Assembly: GCA_963702535.1 (NCBI GenBank)
Contig: CAVPDG010000017.1
Span: forward strand, 1 to 26,638
Direction of reading: 5' to 3'
DNA length: 26,638 bases
Source: CAVPDG01 sp963702535
GTDB lineage: Bacteria; Chloroflexota; Anaerolineae; Anaerolineales; UBA4823
Shown: positions 7,893-16,893 of the stretch, piece by piece
Numbering within the stretch: the stretch's first letter is position 1
How the letters are laid out: each line of letters starts with the position of its first letter
Notes under the pieces: generated by a model
Seen by the model: the letters and a program-made list of their open reading frames with translations, nothing else
The model's database searches: none
What the model was told of the DNA's origin: nothing
Translations under genes and position numbers: made by a program

Positions 7893-10533
7893 ATGATCCC
7901 GCTTCGCCTTTCCTTGTCCGGGTTCCTATCCTACCGTGAGCGCGCCGAGCTGGATTTCACCGGATTCGAGCTGGCTTGCATTGCCGGGGCAAACGGCGCG
8001 GGAAAATCTTCTCTCCTGGATGCCATTACCTGGGCGCTCTTCGGTCAGGCGCGCAAGCGCGATGATTCGCTGGTCAACGCCCAGTCCAGCGCCGCAGAGG
8101 TGAGCCTGACCTTCGCCTACGAGGGCAATATCTACCGCGTCCAGCGCACGCTGCCAGCGCGGCAAGACCACCCAGCTGGAGCTGCAGATCTTCCAATCCG
8201 ATTCTTCGATTGCTACCACGGATGGCAAAGGACGCCTGCACTGGCCCCTCGCGGGAGCTTGGAAACCCCTCACCGGGAGCACGCTGCGCGAAACACAGGA
8301 GCGCATCGAAAGTACCCTGCGCATGAACTACGAGACATTTATCAACGCATCGTTCTTTCTGCAGGGAAAAGCCGACCAGTTCACCCAGCAGCGCCCAGGC
8401 GACCGCAAGCGCATCCTGGGCAGCATCCTGGGATTGGAGATCTGGGAGGATTACCGCCAATCTGCTGCCGATCGGCGCAAGCTTGTCGAAGCCGAGATCA
8501 CCTCCCTGGACGGGCGTCTGGAAGAGATTAATAGCGAGCTGGGAGAAGAAGCAGCTCGCAAAGCGCGCCTGAAGGAGCTGCGCGGCGAGCTAGAGCGCCT
8601 CTCCACTTCACGCCTCGCCCAGGAAGCCGTTCTGGAGCAGGCGCGGCGGAGCGTTGCCCAGCTCGAGGAGCAGCGCAAGCTGGTCTTAGTCATCGATAAA
8701 CAGCTCGAAAACGCTCATCGCCAGGTGGCTGAAAGCCAGGCGCGCCTGACGGCTCGCCACCAGGAACAAGCGCAGTTCCGGGAGACGCTGATCCACGCGG
8801 GGGAGATCGAAGCAGCCTACCAGGCATGGCAGCAGGCTCGCCATGACGTGGAATATTGGGATGAGATCGCGGTCCGCTTCCGGGATGGCGAAAAACGTCG
8901 CCAGGCGCCGCTGGATGAGATCAACGCAGCCCGCGCCCGCCTGGAGCAGGAGCGCAAGGGATTGTTGGAACAGGAAACTGCTATCAACGCCCAGCTGCTC
9001 GAAACAGCCGCCATCCAGCTCAACCTGGAAGCCTCCCAGGCAGCCGTACAAAAAGCAGCGGAGGAACGCGCGGCAGCAGGCGCTTTGAAATCCGAGCTCG
9101 ATACCGCCGTTCAAAAACAGGCTGAGGCGCGGGCGGAGAATCCGCGTCTTAAAGCTCAGATGGATGAGCTTAAAGAGCGCATCGACAAGATTACAGATAT
9201 CGAGGGCGCGCTCTGTCCACTGTGTGGGCAGCCCTTGAGCCCGCAAGATCGCCAGCGCTTGATCCAGGATCTCGAGGCGCAAGGCAGAGAAATGGGTGAT
9301 CGCTACCGCGCAAACCAGAGTGTCCTGCGAGAAGCGGAGCAGCTCACCAACAAGCTTACCGCTCAAATCAAGGAATTATCTGAGGCGGATGCCCGATACC
9401 TGGAACATTCGCAGCTTGTAACCCGCTGCTCGACTCGCCTGGAACAGTTTGCCCAGATTCAAGGCGTCTGGCAGCGTGAGGGCGCCCCGCGCCTGCAGGA
9501 GATTAACGCCTTGCTTGAGCAGGGTTTGTTCGCCGAGGAAGCGCGGACGCGCCTGGCAGAGATCGACCTCGAGCTGAAAGCGATCGGCTACGATGCCGCG
9601 GCGCACGATGCTGCCCGGCGCGCCGAGACGCAGGGTCGTTCCGCTGAAACGGCGCTCCGCAACCTGGAAAGAGCCCGCGCCGCGCTGGAGCCCCTGGAGC
9701 GAGAGATTGCCGAGATGGAAACCAACATCACGCAGCTCAAGTCAGAAGTCGCTGCGCAGCAGAATTCCGCCGGGCAGGCGCGCCAGGCGTTCGAGACCGC
9801 CCAGGCTCAGGCGCCGGATGTGGACGCCATCGAGCGCGAATTGATCGCTATAAAAGAGCTAGAAAACCGCCTGCGCCTGGAAGTAGGCGCAGCCAAGCAA
9901 AAGGTAGATGTATTAGGCGATTTGAAGCTGCGTCGCAAGAATTGGGAAACGCAGCGCGAAGAGCGCGCCCGCCTGGCAGGTCAGTACAGGCAATTGGAGA
10001 GGGCTTTCGGCAAGGATGGCGTCCCTGCTCTGCTGATCGAGCAAGCCTTGCCTCAGATAGAATCCAAGGCTAACGAGATCCTGGACCGCCTCAGCGCCGG
10101 AAGCATGTCCGTGCGATTCATCACCCAGGCAGCATATAAAGATCCCCGGCGAGAAGACCGGCGCGAAACGCTCGACATACAGATCAGCGACGGCGCAGGT
10201 TTGCGCGACTACGAAATGTTCTCAGGCGGCGAAGCTTTCCGCGTCAATTTTGCCATCCGCCTGGCGCTATCCGAGGTGCTCGCCCAGCGCGCCGGCGCCA
10301 GGTTGCAGACCCTGGTGATCGACGAGGGTTTCGGCAGCCAGGATGCTCAAGGTCGCCAACGCCTGGTGGAAGCCATCAACCTGGTGCGTCAGGATTTCGC
10401 CAAGATCCTGGTTATCACTCATATTGACGAGCTCAAAGACCATTTCCCCAACCGTATCGAGGTAGAAAAGACCGAACGCGGCAGCCAGCGTTCAAGTTAT
10501 ATAAAAATAGCCACCCCTTGCTTAAAAAAATAG
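7893..10533 (+). CDS. sbcC: SbcC/Rad50-like ATPase subunit of a DNA-end nuclease (frame broken once)
   Basis: This is an SMC-like ATPase that works with the nuclease SbcD (Mre11) on DNA ends and hairpins. The N-terminal Walker A (GANGAGKSS, residues 32-40) is in the first frame (7893 to about 8155). From there the protein continues in another frame to 10533. Deleting one C of the CC at 8154-8155 gives ...RTLQRGKTTQLELQI and rejoins the two. Long coiled coils flank a zinc-hook CPLC (near nt 9213-9224). The C-terminal half carries the ABC signature FSGGE and the Walker B LVIDEGFGSQD. The restored length is 879 residues. No ribosome site is evident before the ATG, and the gene starts 6 nt after the NHL gene, so coupling is likely. 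sbcD is not in the window. Confidence 0.92.
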
Positions 10534-10572
10534 GGCTCAATCGGCGTAGACGCGCCGATTGAGCCCTATTTT
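10527..10572. terminator. Bidirectional terminator overlapping the sbcC stop codon
   Basis: A perfect 20-bp stem, AAAATAGGGCTCAATCGGCG (10527-10546) with its complement at 10553-10572, has a 6-nt loop. On either strand the stem base is A-rich 5' and T-rich 3', as in bidirectional intrinsic terminators. The sbcC stop TAG (10531-10533) lies inside the left arm. The convergent NifU-domain gene ends 14 nt beyond. Confidence 0.85.
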
Positions 10573-10586
10573 CTCGGGCATTTATA

Positions 10587-10826
10587 TCAGCTCACATCCA
10601 CCACTTGTTCAATCTCCGGGAAAAACTGGCGCACGGTTCCTTCTACCCAGCCGTGAAGCGTGGCTGGCAGGAGCGGGCAGCCCAGGCAGGCGCCTCCCAG
10701 GCGCACTTTTAGGACGTTTTCCTCCAAAGCGACCATTTCGACCTTGCCGCCGTGGAACTGCTCGATGTATGCGCTGATCTGCTCGATCAAGGCGCGCACG
10801 CTTTCTTCATAGCTGGCTTGGATCAT
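10587..10826 (-). CDS. NifU-domain Fe-S scaffold protein
   Basis: This 79-residue protein consists only of the NifU C-terminal domain. The hallmark motif GACLGCPLLPATL contains the two cysteines that hold an iron-sulfur cluster for transfer to target proteins. The length matches stand-alone Nfu-type proteins. AGGAGG sits about 7 nt before the ATG at 10826. It lies 18 nt downstream of the cyclic-nucleotide-binding gene on the same strand, so the two are very likely one operon with the promoter at 11330-11357. Confidence 0.9.
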   Translation of the reverse strand: MIQASYEESVRALIEQISAYIEQFHGGKVEMVALEENVLKVRLGGACLGCPLLPATLHGWVEGTVRQFFPEIEQVVDVS

Positions 10827-10844
10827 ACTCTTTCCTCCTGGTAA

Positions 10845-11312
10845 CTAAACGTTGCTGATCAATCCCTGCTTGAGCAGCGAGATCACCTGGTCATGGGTAT
10901 GGCGCAATCGCTCGGCAATGATCGTCGCCAGGTGATCCAGGACGATGACGCCGGTATCAGGGTCCTGCCGGCAAAGGTCGCGCAATTCCTCGCCACATAC
11001 GCGCAACATCTGAGTGTAAATTGTGCAGACAGCAGATGATGTGTACAACCGGTTGCCCAACGCCGCAGACCAGCCCACCACACCCCCCGATCCCACCCTG
11101 GCGATGGTAATAGGTGGTCCATCTTCGGGTTTATAGGAGATCAGCACCTCCCCCCCCACCACCAGATACAGGTATTCAGCAGCCTCTCCTTGCCGGAAGA
11201 GCTCTGTACCGCCGTAGCAATCGCACACGATGAATAGCGGGCGCAGCGCCTCGCGCTGAGCCGGGCTTAAATCCATAAATAGTGGGAGTCGATCGAAAAC
11301 GTCCTTTGGCAT
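10845..11312 (-). CDS. Stand-alone cyclic-nucleotide-binding (CRP/FNR-type sensor) domain protein
   Basis: The 155-residue protein is almost entirely one cNMP-binding beta-roll: a start like FDRLPLFMDLSPAQREAL, a GTELFRQGEAAEYLYLVVGGEV core, and a WSAALGNRLYTSSAVC stretch where the phosphate-binding cassette normally sits. It ends in a helix (IIAERLRHTHDQVISLL) where CRP/FNR proteins would continue into a dimer helix and DNA-binding winged helix. No DNA-binding domain follows, since the stop is at 10845-10847. It may therefore sense a small molecule or act by protein contact rather than bind DNA. It has a strong promoter with a leader of only about 10 nt. The two Cys in IVCDCYGG are of unknown importance. 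Confidence 0.85.
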   Translation of the reverse strand: MPKDVFDRLPLFMDLSPAQREALRPLFIVCDCYGGTELFRQGEAAEYLYLVVGGEVLISYKPEDGPPITIARVGSGGVVGWSAALGNRLYTSSAVCTIYTQMLRVCGEELRDLCRQDPDTGVIVLDHLATIIAERLRHTHDQVISLLKQGLISNV

Positions 11313-11329
11313 TCTCGTTGCTATCTTTC

Positions 11330-11357
11330 ATTATAGAATTTATCTATATCGTGGCAA
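11330..11357 (-). promoter_or_regulatory. Promoter of the cNMP-domain/NifU operon
   Basis: On the minus strand TTGCCA (plus coordinates 11352-11357), a 16-nt spacer and TATAAT (11330-11335) make a strong promoter. Transcription would begin near 11323, leaving about 10 nt before the ATG. Two direct repeats GTGGCAAAA (plus strand, 11351-11359 and 11366-11374, 15 bp apart) overlap and precede the -35 box and could be an operator. Confidence 0.6.
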
Positions 11358-11442
11358 AATTTCTAGTGGCAAAAATCATCAAACCACCGGTACAAATCAT
11401 CTCGGAATCAGGATATTTATCCAGGCAATCGCAGCAACGAAA

Positions 11443-11466
11443 AGAGGGCGCCTGGCTGCGCCCTCT
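11443..11466 (-). terminator. Intrinsic terminator of clpC
   Basis: A 9-bp perfect stem, AGAGGGCGC (11443-11451) with its complement at 11458-11466, has a 6-nt loop. Read on the minus strand it is followed by TTT, giving a short U tract, 27 nt after the clpC stop. Confidence 0.75.
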
Positions 11467-11493
11467 CCGATTCACACTGCCGGTTAACCGGAC

Positions 11494-13972
11494 TTATGCT
11501 TCCACCGGCGTTGCCTTTTCAGCCGGGATCTCCTGGCGGATGGAGCGGAACACAAGCTGGTTTTTATCCAGGTCCACGTCCACCAGGATAGTATCCCCAT
11601 CGCTGAACTCACCGCTCAATACGCTGACGGAGAGCGGGCTTTCCACGTGCTTCTGCAGAGCGCGCCGCAGGGGGCGGGCGCCAAAATCCGCATCATAGCC
11701 CACCTCAGCCAGCCAGTTACGCGCCGCGTCGGTGAGCTGCACGTTCAGGCCGTGCTCGCTCAAGCGCTCTTGTACCTCGCTCATCTGCAGATCCACGATC
11801 TCGCGCATTTGCTCACGCGTCAGCCCCGAGAAGGTGATAATCTCATCGATCCGGTTCAGGAATTCGGGTCTAAAGGTGCTCTTCAGCGCCTTCTCGATTT
11901 TCTCCTGCGCAGCTCGTTCCTCACCATCACCCGTCCGCTGCAAGAAACCCAGGCTGCCGGACTTACGCACGAACTCGGTACCCAGGTTGCTGGTCATGAT
12001 TAAAACGGTATTTCGGAAATCGACGATATGCCCTTGCCCATCGGTCAAGCGCCCATCATCCATGATCTGCAATAAAGAGTTCCACACCTCAGGATGCGCC
12101 TTTTCGATCTCGTCGAACAGGATGACCCGGTACGGGCGGCGGCGCACAGCTTCGGTGAGCTGCCCACCCTCTTCGTAACCCACATAGCCTGGCGGGGCGC
12201 CGAACAGGCGCGATACGGTGTGTTGCTCGCGATACTCGCTCATATCGATGCGCACCAGGGCATCCTCGTCATCGAACATGAACCCAGCCAGGGCTTTAGC
12301 CAACTCGGTTTTACCCACGCCAGAAGGTCCGATGAAGATAAAAGAGCCGATTGGGCGGCGGGGATCCTTCATACCGGAACGCGCCCGCCGGATGGCATCC
12401 GAGATGGCGCCGATTGCCTCGTCTTGCCCCTTAATGCGCTCGTGCAACCGTTCCTCCATCTGCAGCAGTCTCTCCAGACTCAGTCTCCATCATCTGGTTG
12501 ATCGGGATACCTGTCCACTGTGCCACCACCTCGGCGATATCATTTACATCGACGATCTCGTCCAGCTCGTGCTCGGATTCCCAGGCGTCGCGCCGTTCAT
12601 TGAACTCCGTCTCGATGCGCAAGCGTTCAGCTTTCTTCTGAGCGGCGCGCTCGTAATCACGTTCCAGCCCCGCTTGCTCTTCTTCTGCTGCCAGGCGGTC
12701 GATCTCGCTTTTCGTCAGCTTCAACTCGGGCGGCAGAGAGTAAAGTGCCACGCGCAGCTTGGCGGCGGCCTCATCCATCAGGTCAATGGCTTTGTCTGGA
12801 AGATGCCGGTCGGTAACATAGCGCGAGGATAGCCGGGCAGCCGCCACCAGCGCCTCATCGGAGAAATGCACCTTGTGATGCGCTTCGTAACGGTCGCGCA
12901 AACCGTGCAGCATCTTGATCGTATCCTCAACGCTTGGCTCTTCTACATAAACTGGCGCAAAGCGGCGCTCCAGGGCGGCATCTTTCTCGATATGCTTGTG
13001 ATATTCATCCAGGGTGGTTGCCCCGACACACTGCAGCTCACCACGCGCCAGCGCCGGTTTGAGCATATTCGAAGCATCCATGGCGCCTTGCGCCGCGCCG
13101 GCGCCCACCACCGTGTGCAGCTCGTCGATGAAGAGGATCACCTCTCCCTCAGCCCGCTGGACTTCTTCTATGGCAGCTTTCAGGCGCTCTTCGAACTCGC
13201 CACGGAAACGCGAGCCGGCGATCATCGCTCCCAGATCCAGAGCAATCACTCGCTTGCCCGCCAGAATCTCCGGCACATCGTTGCTGGCGATCTTCTGCGC
13301 CAGCCCTTCCACGATGGCAGTTTTGCCCACACCGGCTTCGCCGATCAGCACCGGGTTGTTCTTGGTGCGGCGAGAGAGGATCTGGATCACGCGCAGAATC
13401 TCCGTGTCTCGCCCGATAACCGGGTCCAGCTTGCCTTCACGCGAAGCCTGGGTCAGGTCGCGCGAGTACTTCTCCAGGGTGCGGTAACGCGTTTCAGCCT
13501 GGGGATCAGTCACCCGCTGCCCGCCGCGGATCTGTTGCACTGCTTCATATACACGATCACGGGTCACGCCCGCGCCTTCCAGCAGGCGCGCGGCAGGCGT
13601 GCTGCGCTCGCTTAAGATGGCAAGAAAAATGTGCTCCGTGGAGATGTACTCATCTTTCATGCGGTTGGCTTCTTCATTTGCAAGATCAATAATGCGCTTA
13701 ACACGCGGCGTGATAAATATCTGCCCTGCTCCTCCGCCGAAGATATTCGCCTTCGGGCTGGTGCGCAGGATGTAATCCAATCGCTCGGTGAGCGCCGCGC
13801 TATCCACCTTTAACACATCTAATATTTGCGGAACCACACCTTGCGGCTGTTCGATCAAAGCCAACAGGATATGTTCCGTATCGATCTGGTTGTGACCGTA
13901 GCGTTGGATGATCTCAGCCGCTCGTTGAGCGGCTTCTTGAGCCCGCTCGGTAAAACGATCAAATCTCATCAT
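11494..13972 (-). CDS. clpC: ClpC-type AAA+ unfoldase of the ClpCP protease (frame broken once)
   Basis: This protein uses ATP to unfold substrates and feed them to ClpP. From the N-terminus: two Clp_N repeats (about residues 1-150), AAA1 with Walker A GEAGVGKT (about 211) and Walker B ILFIDELH (about 278), and a short middle domain (ClpC-like, not the long ClpB coil). AAA2 has Walker A GPSGVGKT (about 547), the pore loop GYVG and Walker B VILFDEIE (about 616), then the C-terminal small domain. A SLGF element (about 671) matches the ClpP-docking loop position and supports ClpC over ClpB. The frame breaks at the CC of 12474-12475 (coding GG); removing one base gives METESERLLQMEERLHERIKGQ. The restored length is 825 residues, normal for the family. 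AAGGA lies 9 nt before the ATG, and a leader hairpin lies at 14019-14050. Confidence 0.93.
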
Positions 13973-14018
13973 AGGATTTTTTCCTTTACAGCGACAATTG
14001 AAAGGCTAATTACCCACA

Positions 14019-14094
14019 ACAAGGGGAGTTGGGCGACCTACACCCCTTGTCTTCGGTGCGCCCTTCAATGAATTTCCTGATTTCTAAGATTATA
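14019..14094 (-). promoter_or_regulatory. clpC: clpC -10 box and leader inverted repeat
   Basis: On the minus strand TATAAT occupies 14089-14094. No good -35 box sits 17 nt upstream, which hints at an activator or alternative sigma factor. Between the expected start (about 14082) and the clpC ATG lies the inverted repeat ACAAGGGG/CCCCTTGT (14019-14026 and 14043-14050). An inner GG/CC pair with a four-base loop is flanked by symmetrical four-base internal loops. It is neither CIRCE (TTAGCACTC...) nor HAIR (CTTGAGT...). It could be an operator or an RNA hairpin. Confidence 0.4.
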
Positions 14095-14159
14095 ACATCC
14101 TGCAGATTAAGGATGAGCCGGTTGCGTATTAGAAATATGTCAGAAAGATAGCGTTTTCC

Positions 14160-14186
14160 GGGAACCAGCCGCACAGGTTGGACGTC
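14160..14186 (+). promoter_or_regulatory. ECF-sigma-like promoter of the SIMPL gene
   Basis: GGGAACC (14160-14166), exactly 16 nt, then CGTC (14183-14186) followed by TAA. GGAAC-N16-CGTC is the classic extracytoplasmic-function sigma factor pattern (compare SigX/SigR/SigH-type promoters). Transcription would start near 14194, about 75 nt before the ATG at 14269. The exported product downstream fits envelope-stress control. Confidence 0.6.
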
Positions 14187-14268
14187 TAACAGAGTAATCC
14201 GAACGTGGAATGCCGAACGGGTAAACCGGCATGTTCACAAACCACACAAATCAAACAAGGAGTATCCT

Positions 14269-15015
14269 ATGCGCAACAAAACTCTGCTTACCATTCTCGT
14301 CCTGCTGGTCGCCTCCCTCTTTTTGAGCGCCGGCAAGAACACATTGGGGGCACAGCCTGCCCTGGCGCAAGCCACTGAGCCCGCGAAGCGCACCATCAAT
14401 GTTACTGGTACAGGTAAGGTCACCCTCACCCCTGATATCGCCTACGTCTCGATTGGGGTGCACACCGAGGGCAAAGATGCCGCCGAGGCGGTGGCGACCA
14501 ACACCAGCCAGGCGCAAAAGGTAGTAGGCGCCCTGAATACCTTTAAGATCGACCCCAAGGACATCCAAACCATCAATTTCAGCATCTACCCTCAACAACA
14601 ATACGACAACGAAGGGAAACCCCAGGGCATCACGTACGTGGTAGATAACACCGTTTACGTTACCCTGCGGGATATCGATAAGCTTGGTGAGCTGCTCGAC
14701 GCGGTGGTCAAGGCTGGCTCCAATTCCATCAACAGCATCCAGTTCGACGTCGCAGACCGCGAAGCTGCGTTCTCCGAAGCTCGCAAACTGGCGGTAGCTA
14801 ACGGTGAAAAGCAGGCTGAAGAGCTCGCTACTGCAGCCGGCGTCCAGCTGGGACAGGTGCTCTTGATCAATTCCTCCAGCCCGTCGGCGCCAGTACCGAT
14901 GTACGACTATAAGCTGGGTATGGGCGGCGCAGCGGCAGCCGAGGCAGCCGTGCCTGTCTCGACCGGGCAGCTGATCATAACGCTGGATGTCTATATGAGC
15001 TACGAAATCCAGTAA
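14269..15015 (+). CDS. Exported SIMPL-domain (DUF541) protein
   Basis: The 248-residue protein has a signal peptide (about residues 1-34, ending PALAQA) followed by one SIMPL domain. The entry RTINVTGTGKVTLTPDIAYVSIGV is diagnostic. The later parts also fit: VDNTVYVTLRDIDKLGELLDAVVKAGSNSINSIQF, the helix EARKLAVANGEKQAEELATAAG and the final strand LIITLDVYMSYEI. SIMPL proteins are periplasmic or extracellular beta/alpha proteins of unclear function, linked in some bacteria to oxidative stress. AAGGAG lies 6 nt before the ATG. The ECF-like promoter at 14160-14186 supports stress control, and a long hairpin follows the stop, so it is probably monocistronic. Confidence 0.9.
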   Translation: MRNKTLLTILVLLVASLFLSAGKNTLGAQPALAQATEPAKRTINVTGTGKVTLTPDIAYVSIGVHTEGKDAAEAVATNTSQAQKVVGALNTFKIDPKDIQTINFSIYPQQQYDNEGKPQGITYVVDNTVYVTLRDIDKLGELLDAVVKAGSNSINSIQFDVADREAAFSEARKLAVANGEKQAEELATAAGVQLGQVLLINSSSPSAPVPMYDYKLGMGGAAAAEAAVPVSTGQLIITLDVYMSYEIQ

Positions 15016-15031
15016 AACAAGATTTTGCACT

Positions 15032-15082
15032 GAGAAACCAGAATGCAGGATGGGCGCGGCCTATCCTGCATTCTGGTTTCTC
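15032..15082 (+). terminator. Long hairpin after the SIMPL gene
   Basis: A perfect 20-bp stem, GAGAAACCAGAATGCAGGAT (15032-15051) with its complement at 15063-15082, encloses an 11-nt G/C-rich loop, 17 nt after the stop. No T tract follows. It is probably a terminator or 3'-stabilising structure. Confidence 0.6.
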
Positions 15083-15132
15083 GGGATGACTTCCCTGCAA
15101 TTGCCTGACTCCGATATGGTATAAATACGCTG

Positions 15133-16079
15133 GTGAATGAGCACTACGTCTTCCTCCCGCCGCGTACCACAGGGCTGGTCTTTCAGTCCATCGCCATCTT
15201 GGCATTGCTGGGATTGAGCGCCTGGGGACTGCTAAGAGCTTCCGAAGCCAGCGTAGGACCTGTATTTCTCTTCTACCTCACACCAGCCCTGATTTCAATC
15301 GGGCTGGCGCCTTTACTGGCATACCGTGTGTACGCCCTGCGAGGCGCCAGATATATCATGCAGCGCGATGGAATACAATTGCTCTGGGGTCTGCGCGCAG
15401 AGGATATCCCCATGAACACCATCGAATGGGTGCTCCCTTCCAATGAGCTGAGCTACAGGCTTAAATTACCCTGGCTGTACTGGCCAGGCGCCGTGATAGG
15501 CGCACGCAATGCACCCGGCGGGAAGCGGGTGGAATTTTTAGCCTCGCGCGCCAATCGCCTGGTACTCATCGCTGCCGCCGACCATATCTTTGCCATATCC
15601 CCTGAGGACCCCCAGGCTTTCTTACAAGCCTATCAGGGTTTTATGGAGATGGGCAGCCTTTCCCCCTCCCGCCGCGCTCAGTTTACCCTGGCTTCCTGCT
15701 TGCCCGCCTCTGGCAGACCCCACCGGCGCGTTACCTGCTGTTGGGCGGCTTGTTGCTCAACCTGGTCACCCTCAGCATCGTCATCCTGGTCGCCCCCTCG
15801 CGTGGGCAGGTCACCCTCGGCTTCGGCGCCGGTCGTGAGCCGGTGCCCGCCATCCGCCTGTTATTGCTGCCGGTGATCAGTAGCTTCTTCTTCCTTATAA
15901 ACTTCTTTCTTGGGTTATTCCTGTTCCGCCGCACAGAAAGCCAGACCACCGACCATCCGCTTACCGGCGCCATCTGGCTGATCCCGGGACGCACCATCGC
16001 TTACATACTCTGGAGCAGCGCCGCTGTAACTTCGGCGCTCTTCCTGCTGGCAGTGGTATTAAATTTACAGGCGGGCTAA
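15133..16079 (+). CDS. Bacterial PH-like domain membrane protein (frame broken once)
   Basis: The start is a GTG at 15133; the ATG 4 nt later is out of frame. Two membrane segments near the N-terminus (about residues 14-33 and 43-63) are followed by a soluble region (about 70-175) with the bacterial PH-domain layout: a YIMQRDGIQLLWGLRAEDIPMNTIEWV strand pattern and an ISPEDPQAFLQAYQGFM helix. Two further strongly hydrophobic segments (LLLGGLLLNLVTLSIVILV and LLLPVISSFFFLINFFLGLFLF) and a last one near the end follow. The frame breaks in the C run at 15662-15666; six C instead of five gives SPLPPRSVYPGFLLARLW and a 315-residue product. The stop overlaps the DUF92 start by one base (TAATG), so the two are translationally coupled. 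The function is unknown. Confidence 0.75.
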
Positions 16080-16893
16080 TGGAAAATGCACTCCAGCTTC
16101 TTCTCGGCATGCTTTTGGGCGCCTTGATTGCCTTTGTCGCCTGGCGAGCGCGCTCGCTCAAGCCAAGCGGCGCGCTTGCAGCAGCCATATCCGGCGGGCT
16201 GGTCTTCGGCTTGGGCGGATTGCCCTGGGCAGCCCTCTTGCTGGCGTTCTTCATCTCCTCCAGCGCCCTATCGCAGGTCTTCTCTCGCAGAAAAGCAGCG
16301 CTGGGTGCAAAGTATTCAAAAGGCTCGCAGCGTGATTGGGGTCAGGTGCTGGCGAACGGAGGTCTTGGCGCGGCGCTTGCCGTGCTTTATGGGATCTTCC
16401 CGCAGTATGGCTGGCTTTGGATCGCCTTTGCCGGCGCCATGGCGGCTGTCAACGCCGATACCTGGGCTACCGAGATTGGCTTTTTCAGCTCCGTCCAGCC
16501 TCGCCTGATCACAAATGGTCGCAAAGTGGAATCCGGCACATCCGGCGGCGTCACCCCCTCGGCTACCTGGCAGCCCTGGGCGGCAGCGCTTTGATTGCCG
16601 TGATCGCTGCCCTCTTCACCCCCTCCAGAAATCCCCTGACCCTCGCCGCCATCATCACCCTGGCGGGCGTCGGCGGCGCCACGTTCGATTCCCTGCTGGG
16701 CGCTACCGTGCAAGCCATTTATTTCTGTCCCACCTGCCAGAAGGAGACCGAGCGCCACCCCACCCACACCTGCGGCGCTCAAACCATCCAGAGGCGCGGC
16801 TGGCGCTGGCTGCAGAACGACTGGGTGAATTTCCTCTGCTCGCTGACCGGCGCTTTATTGGCGGCTGGTCTGTACTACCGGCTGCTGCAATAG
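16079..16893 (+). CDS. DUF92/TMEM19-family integral membrane protein (frame broken once)
   Basis: This polytopic protein belongs to the DUF92 (TMEM19) family, whose plant member VTE6 is a phytyl-phosphate kinase; the bacterial role is not settled. Diagnostic stretches are LKPSGALAAAISGGLVFGLGG, AVNADTWATEIG, SGGVTPLGYLAALGG and NDWVNFLCSLTGALLA. The family's cytoplasmic Cys-rich insert FCPTCQKETERHPTHTCG is also present. The frame breaks at the five-C run 16554-16558. A sixth C restores SGGVTPLGYLAALGG, the most conserved part, and a normal 271-residue length. It overlaps the preceding PH-domain gene by one base. Its last 39 nt overlap the convergent HAD gene. Confidence 0.88.

Noticed and set aside
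7113..8531. Separate short genes at the NHL and sbcC frame breaks (for example starts at 7113, 8323, 12459, 15741, 16336, 19726)
   Set aside because: Each piece lacks essential parts of its domain and joins exactly to its neighbour after one homopolymer correction, so they are fragments of single genes, not independent genes.
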